DNA from: Roridomyces roridus
Taxonomy: Eukaryota; Basidiomycota; Agaricomycetes; Agaricales; Mycenaceae
Reading direction: 5' to 3'
Assembly (NCBI GenBank): GCA_029378245.1
Contig: JARKIF010000291.1
Coordinates: 1 to 33,167 of the forward strand
DNA: 33,167 bases
The position numbers were made by a program, and so were the translations under genes. The notes under the pieces are model-generated. The model did not search any database. It had not been told where the DNA came from and saw nothing but the letters and a program-made list of their open reading frames with translations. Positions 30,563-33,167 of the stretch are shown here, one piece after another (the first letter of the stretch is position 1; every line of letters starts with the position of its first letter).

Positions 30563-32745
30563 ATGTCAGAGAAACGCAGCAATGCAGTCGACCTCTCTCA
30601 GTCAGTCCAACTTTCTCCTCCCAAAGTATTCCTTCTCAGAGTACATTCAGCCACCTCTCCGACATTGCGAAGACGCTTGAGCCGCGTTCCTTTGGACTTG
30701 ACACGGACCCGGGCTCCATCAATTTGGACGGTGGTGCCCCAGACATCGAGTACTTTCCAATAGAGTCACTGCAAGTACAGTATCTCAAGCCAGACGCGTT
30801 CCCTATCTCTCCTACGGACGTTCTGCCCCATGGCTCTAGCTTCTTCGGCTGGATTGCCAACATGCTCACGGGCAAGACTCCCATCGCTCAATTCGTCGTC
30901 CCGCGTCGTCTGAAAGCCGGTGATGAAAGCGTGTTTGAGCTCAAGACCGCGCTCAGCTACAGGTTCGCTTTGTTCAGTACTTTGGTTTCCTTGGCTGACC
31001 AACTTGTGCAGCGGCTTCGAGGGTCTTGCTCCCCTTCAGAAAACTATCCGTGAATGGGTCACACGAGTCCACAAGCCAGCGTAGTGCGTTGGAATCGTCT
31101 CCCACAGAAAGTTTGTTCTGACCCTAAATCCAGTAACGACTACAAGACGCTTATCGACCTGGGTGCAACCTGCGCGTGGAACTCGGCACTTACCATTCTT
31201 CTCAACCCAGGGGAAGCCTTCCTTACAGGTACGGTACTCGTACTCCCAGGCTCTATTTATATTAACACCGGAATTCAGACCGTTACGCATACAGTAAGTA
31301 CAAAGCTCTCCGTTCGCATTGCGGCTTTTCAACTCGCTTCAAGACACCGCCCTTGCGCAAGGAATCACGCGCGACGCAGTACCCATAGCCGTGGCCACAG
31401 ATCTTGATGGCTTGCTCCGCGGTCGATCTTAGAGCGGGTTTTGGCCACCTGGGATGAAAAGGCCCGTGGACTCAAGCGGTTAGTGCTGGTTCCTTTACCG
31501 GGATGAGGCTAACCTATACTTGCTAGCCCGCGAGTCATCTACACCCAGGGTGGCGTTCACAACCCCGCGGGAATGTATGTGACCGCTTCTTGCCCACCAG
31601 TGATCTTCTCATCTCCCACAGCTCATCAGCGCTCAGCGCAAGAGAGACGTAAACCTCAAACGAGATCTCTCAATCTTTTTTTTTCTGACGTGACGATAGA
31701 TATACGACGTCGCCGTCCGTTACGACTTGGTGGTGATCGAAGACGATCCATACTACTTCCAGCAAGCCTCGACACCATACATCCATGGTGTCGCCCCAGC
31801 CCCCAAACAACAAACCGACGACGAGTGGCTCGATGGTCTCGTGCCTTCTTTCCTTCAGTTTGACTACCAGGGCCGAGTCCTTCGACTGGATACCTTCTCA
31901 AAGGTGCTTCCAATCTACAATATCGTCTGCGGTGCTGACCCGCGCCATCCCAGTCGCTTGGTCCTGGTGGTCGAGTCGGATATTACACTGGGTCCCCGCT
32001 TCTGATCTCCAAGCTGCTTGGTCTCCATCAAGCCTACCTCACCTTCCCTCAGGTCTTTCCCAGGCGGTAAGTACAGCCTGCGTTTGGTTCATCCATGTTC
32101 TTGATCCGCGATAGATCTTCGGCGAACTTCTGCACAGATACAAACAAGAAGGATTCACGCGTGGCTGCGAGGCATCACGGCAGCAATACGAGTTACGCCG
32201 CAACTGGGCGATCGACACGTTGTACCAGTGCCTTGATATCCGGGTTCAAGAACAGGGCCTGGTGGCCTATGCCCCGACCAAAGGCGCGATGTCGGAAAAG
32301 TTTGCGCACCAGTCATTGCTGAGCTCCTACGCCGCCCCGATGCGACATGTACTCTATTCCGAGGTTCAACCCACTCACATGTGTATAATTTAGCGAAGGA
32401 ATGTTCATCTGGGTTGCCCGTACGTAGGCTCCGCATTCCGGGCTTTCCTCGCTCATTCCTTTGTAGTCCATTTACCACAACCACCCGCGGTACCAGCAGC
32501 TGAGCCACCAGACGTCCCCCACCGAAGCCAAGAACGCCCTCTCGCTGGAACTGTTCACCAATCTCATCAATGCTGGTGTCGTTATGCGCCGCGGAGAGCT
32601 CTTTGCTGTCGAGACCGACGAGGAGCGCGCCAGTCGGGGAGAGGAGGATATATTCTTGCGCGCGGCCTTCAGCAGTGGGACCAAGGAGCAGCTTGAGAAG
32701 GGCTTCAAGATATTCGCAGCGCAGGTGGTCAAGTTCTTCCAATAG
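30563..32745 (+). CDS. ARO8/kynurenine-type PLP aminotransferase, frame-disrupted (probable pseudogene)
   Basis: Family role: class I PLP transaminase acting on aromatic amino acids, kynurenine or 2-aminoadipate. Family features appear in order: NAVDLSHHLSDIAK, GGAPDIEYFPIESL, SGFEGLAPLQKTIREWV, WNSALTILLNPGEAFLTDRY, NPAG, YDLVVIEDDPYYFQQ, the PLP-lysine region RLDTFSK then LGPGGRVGYYTGSP, GMFIWVA and NAGVVMRRGELFAV, ending VVKFFQ. Exons used: 30563-30600, 30651-30962, 31012-31080, 31134-31228, 31279-31293 (15 nt), 31344-31478, 31527-31578, 31622-31648, 31700-31903, 31954-32052, 32115 onward. The frame breaks near 31424 (TAG after DGLLRGRS, while ILERVLATWDE continues in another frame). It breaks again between 32325 and 32400, and again near 32474. 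A compensated shift is likely at 32160-32187. A working protein is unlikely unless these are sequence errors. Confidence 0.78.
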
Positions 32746-32890
32746 ATTTCGTGAATTGTTGTTATTTCATTTGAAACTAAGTATTTAAGCGTTCAGTGAG
32801 GTGTAGTCTACGTTATGCGTGTAGTGCGTAGACTCGAGTGAGAATCATGTATGTCATTATAAGTAAAACCCAGATGAATTACGCGGATGA

Positions 32891-32925
32891 CCCCCCAAAA
32901 AACCCAAAAACCCAAGAAAAAAAAA
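32891..32925 (-). repeat. G-tract/T-tract block (C6A6-C3A5-C3-A9 on + strand)
   Basis: On the minus strand this reads T9, then GGG, T5, GGG, T6, GGGGGG. It lies just downstream of the stop codon proposed for the right-edge gene, so it would be in that transcript's 3' UTR. Confidence 0.6.
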
Positions 32926-32938
32926 TGGCCTGTGGATG

Positions 32939-33069
32939 CTAAGCATCGGAGTGACGGTCGACGAAAGCCTCGGCGATTGCTTTGTCGTCGCTCGTGGCGC
33001 GACGATGGCCAGGATCCGTTGCCAGACCTGGGCTGGATGCCCCGGCCGTTGCATTCCCCACTCCGCATG
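32939..33069 (-). CDS. Possible last exon of an unknown gene running off the right edge
   Basis: A tentative partial gene. On the minus strand a frame with plausible composition (GVGNATAGASSPGLATDP, then SDDKAIAEAFVDRHSDA) ends in TAG at 32939-32941. A possible acceptor (GTAAACTCAG) precedes it at 33070-33072. A GTGAGT donor near 33140 would pair with it and leave upstream coding (HPKMRA) reaching the window end. No family is recognised, and the reading frame could be chance. Confidence 0.3.
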
Positions 33070-33167
33070 CTGAGTTTACGTCCGAGCGAGCCAAGTCCAA
33101 GTGTCCACCGTTGTCGCCTCTTGAGTGCGGGTGGTACAGGTGGACTCACTGCACGCATTTTGGGATG

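Noticed and set aside
31228..31343. Frame break in the aminotransferase after NPGEAFLT, with YSYSQAL in another frame
   Set aside because: Two introns around a 15-nt exon give DRYAYNTALAQGI in frame, so I did not count it as a lesion.
32041..32070. Definite one-base loss in the aminotransferase before SGLSQA
   Set aside because: Using the donor at 32053 keeps the frame (TFPQ to IFGELL), so this site is ambiguous and is not counted among the firm breaks.
1..33167. tRNA or rRNA genes, CRISPR arrays, transposase or viral genes
   Set aside because: None seen on either strand. No long terminal or inverted repeats and no repeat-spacer pattern were found by eye.

Overview
The window looks like nuclear DNA of a filamentous basidiomycete, most likely an Agaricomycete and possibly of the Ceratobasidiaceae/Rhizoctonia type. 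This rests on about 80 very short introns (mostly 43-60 nt) that break nearly every gene, tightly packed genes on both strands, and fungal protein families (Zn2Cys6 regulator, Zds1 C-domain protein, Gyp8-type TBC, exocyst SEC6, TMA16, FluG-type amidohydrolase). The genus is inferred from style and remembered family resemblance. Exon boundaries were worked out by hand from reading frame, GT/GC...AG signals and family motifs.

Layout. 1-928 (+): C-terminus of cytosolic acetyl-CoA carboxylase. 1007-2696 (-): FHA-domain protein kinase of CHK2/Rad53 type with three one-base frame lesions. 2881-3672 (-): phosphocholine cytidylyltransferase-like protein with a degenerate HxGH motif. 3779-5880 (-): FAD aromatic hydroxylase, divergent from the Zn2Cys6 transcription factor at 6182-9332 (+). 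9377-10142 (-): TMA16. 10254-10940 (-): tandem dimeric alpha/beta-barrel protein. 11465-14165 (+): Zds1-type PP2A regulator. 14615-15806 (+): PrpF isomerase. 15911-17062 (+): beta-propeller lactonase. 17075-17906 (-): coiled-coil protein. 18014-19432 (-): FluG-like amidohydrolase. 19525-21343 (+): TBC1D20/Gyp8-like RabGAP. 21400-21777 (+): BolA. 21819-23135 (-): unknown Ser-rich protein. 23185-24980 (-): COQ6. 25063-27335 (+): SEC6. 27546-30411 (-): glutamine-dependent NAD+ synthetase. 30563-32745 (+): ARO8-like aminotransferase with several frame breaks. 32939-33069 (-): possible last exon of a gene running off the right edge.

Most genes are unrelated housekeeping functions (lipid synthesis, ubiquinone, NAD, Fe-S, exocytosis, ER-Golgi traffic, ribosome biogenesis). 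The one arrangement that looks like a functional unit is the divergent hydroxylase/Zn2Cys6 pair sharing about 300 bp. The NAD+ synthetase/aminotransferase pair also shares a short promoter.

The most notable observations are: a Zn2Cys6 intron bounded by a perfect 9-bp direct repeat, as expected of recent intron insertion, inside a Zn cluster split by a 14-nt microexon; three GC-AG introns; frame-breaking lesions concentrated in the kinase and aminotransferase while about 20 kb of other coding sequence is intact; and a CCT-like protein that has lost its HxGH signature. I did not find a convincing undescribed defence or mobile system.
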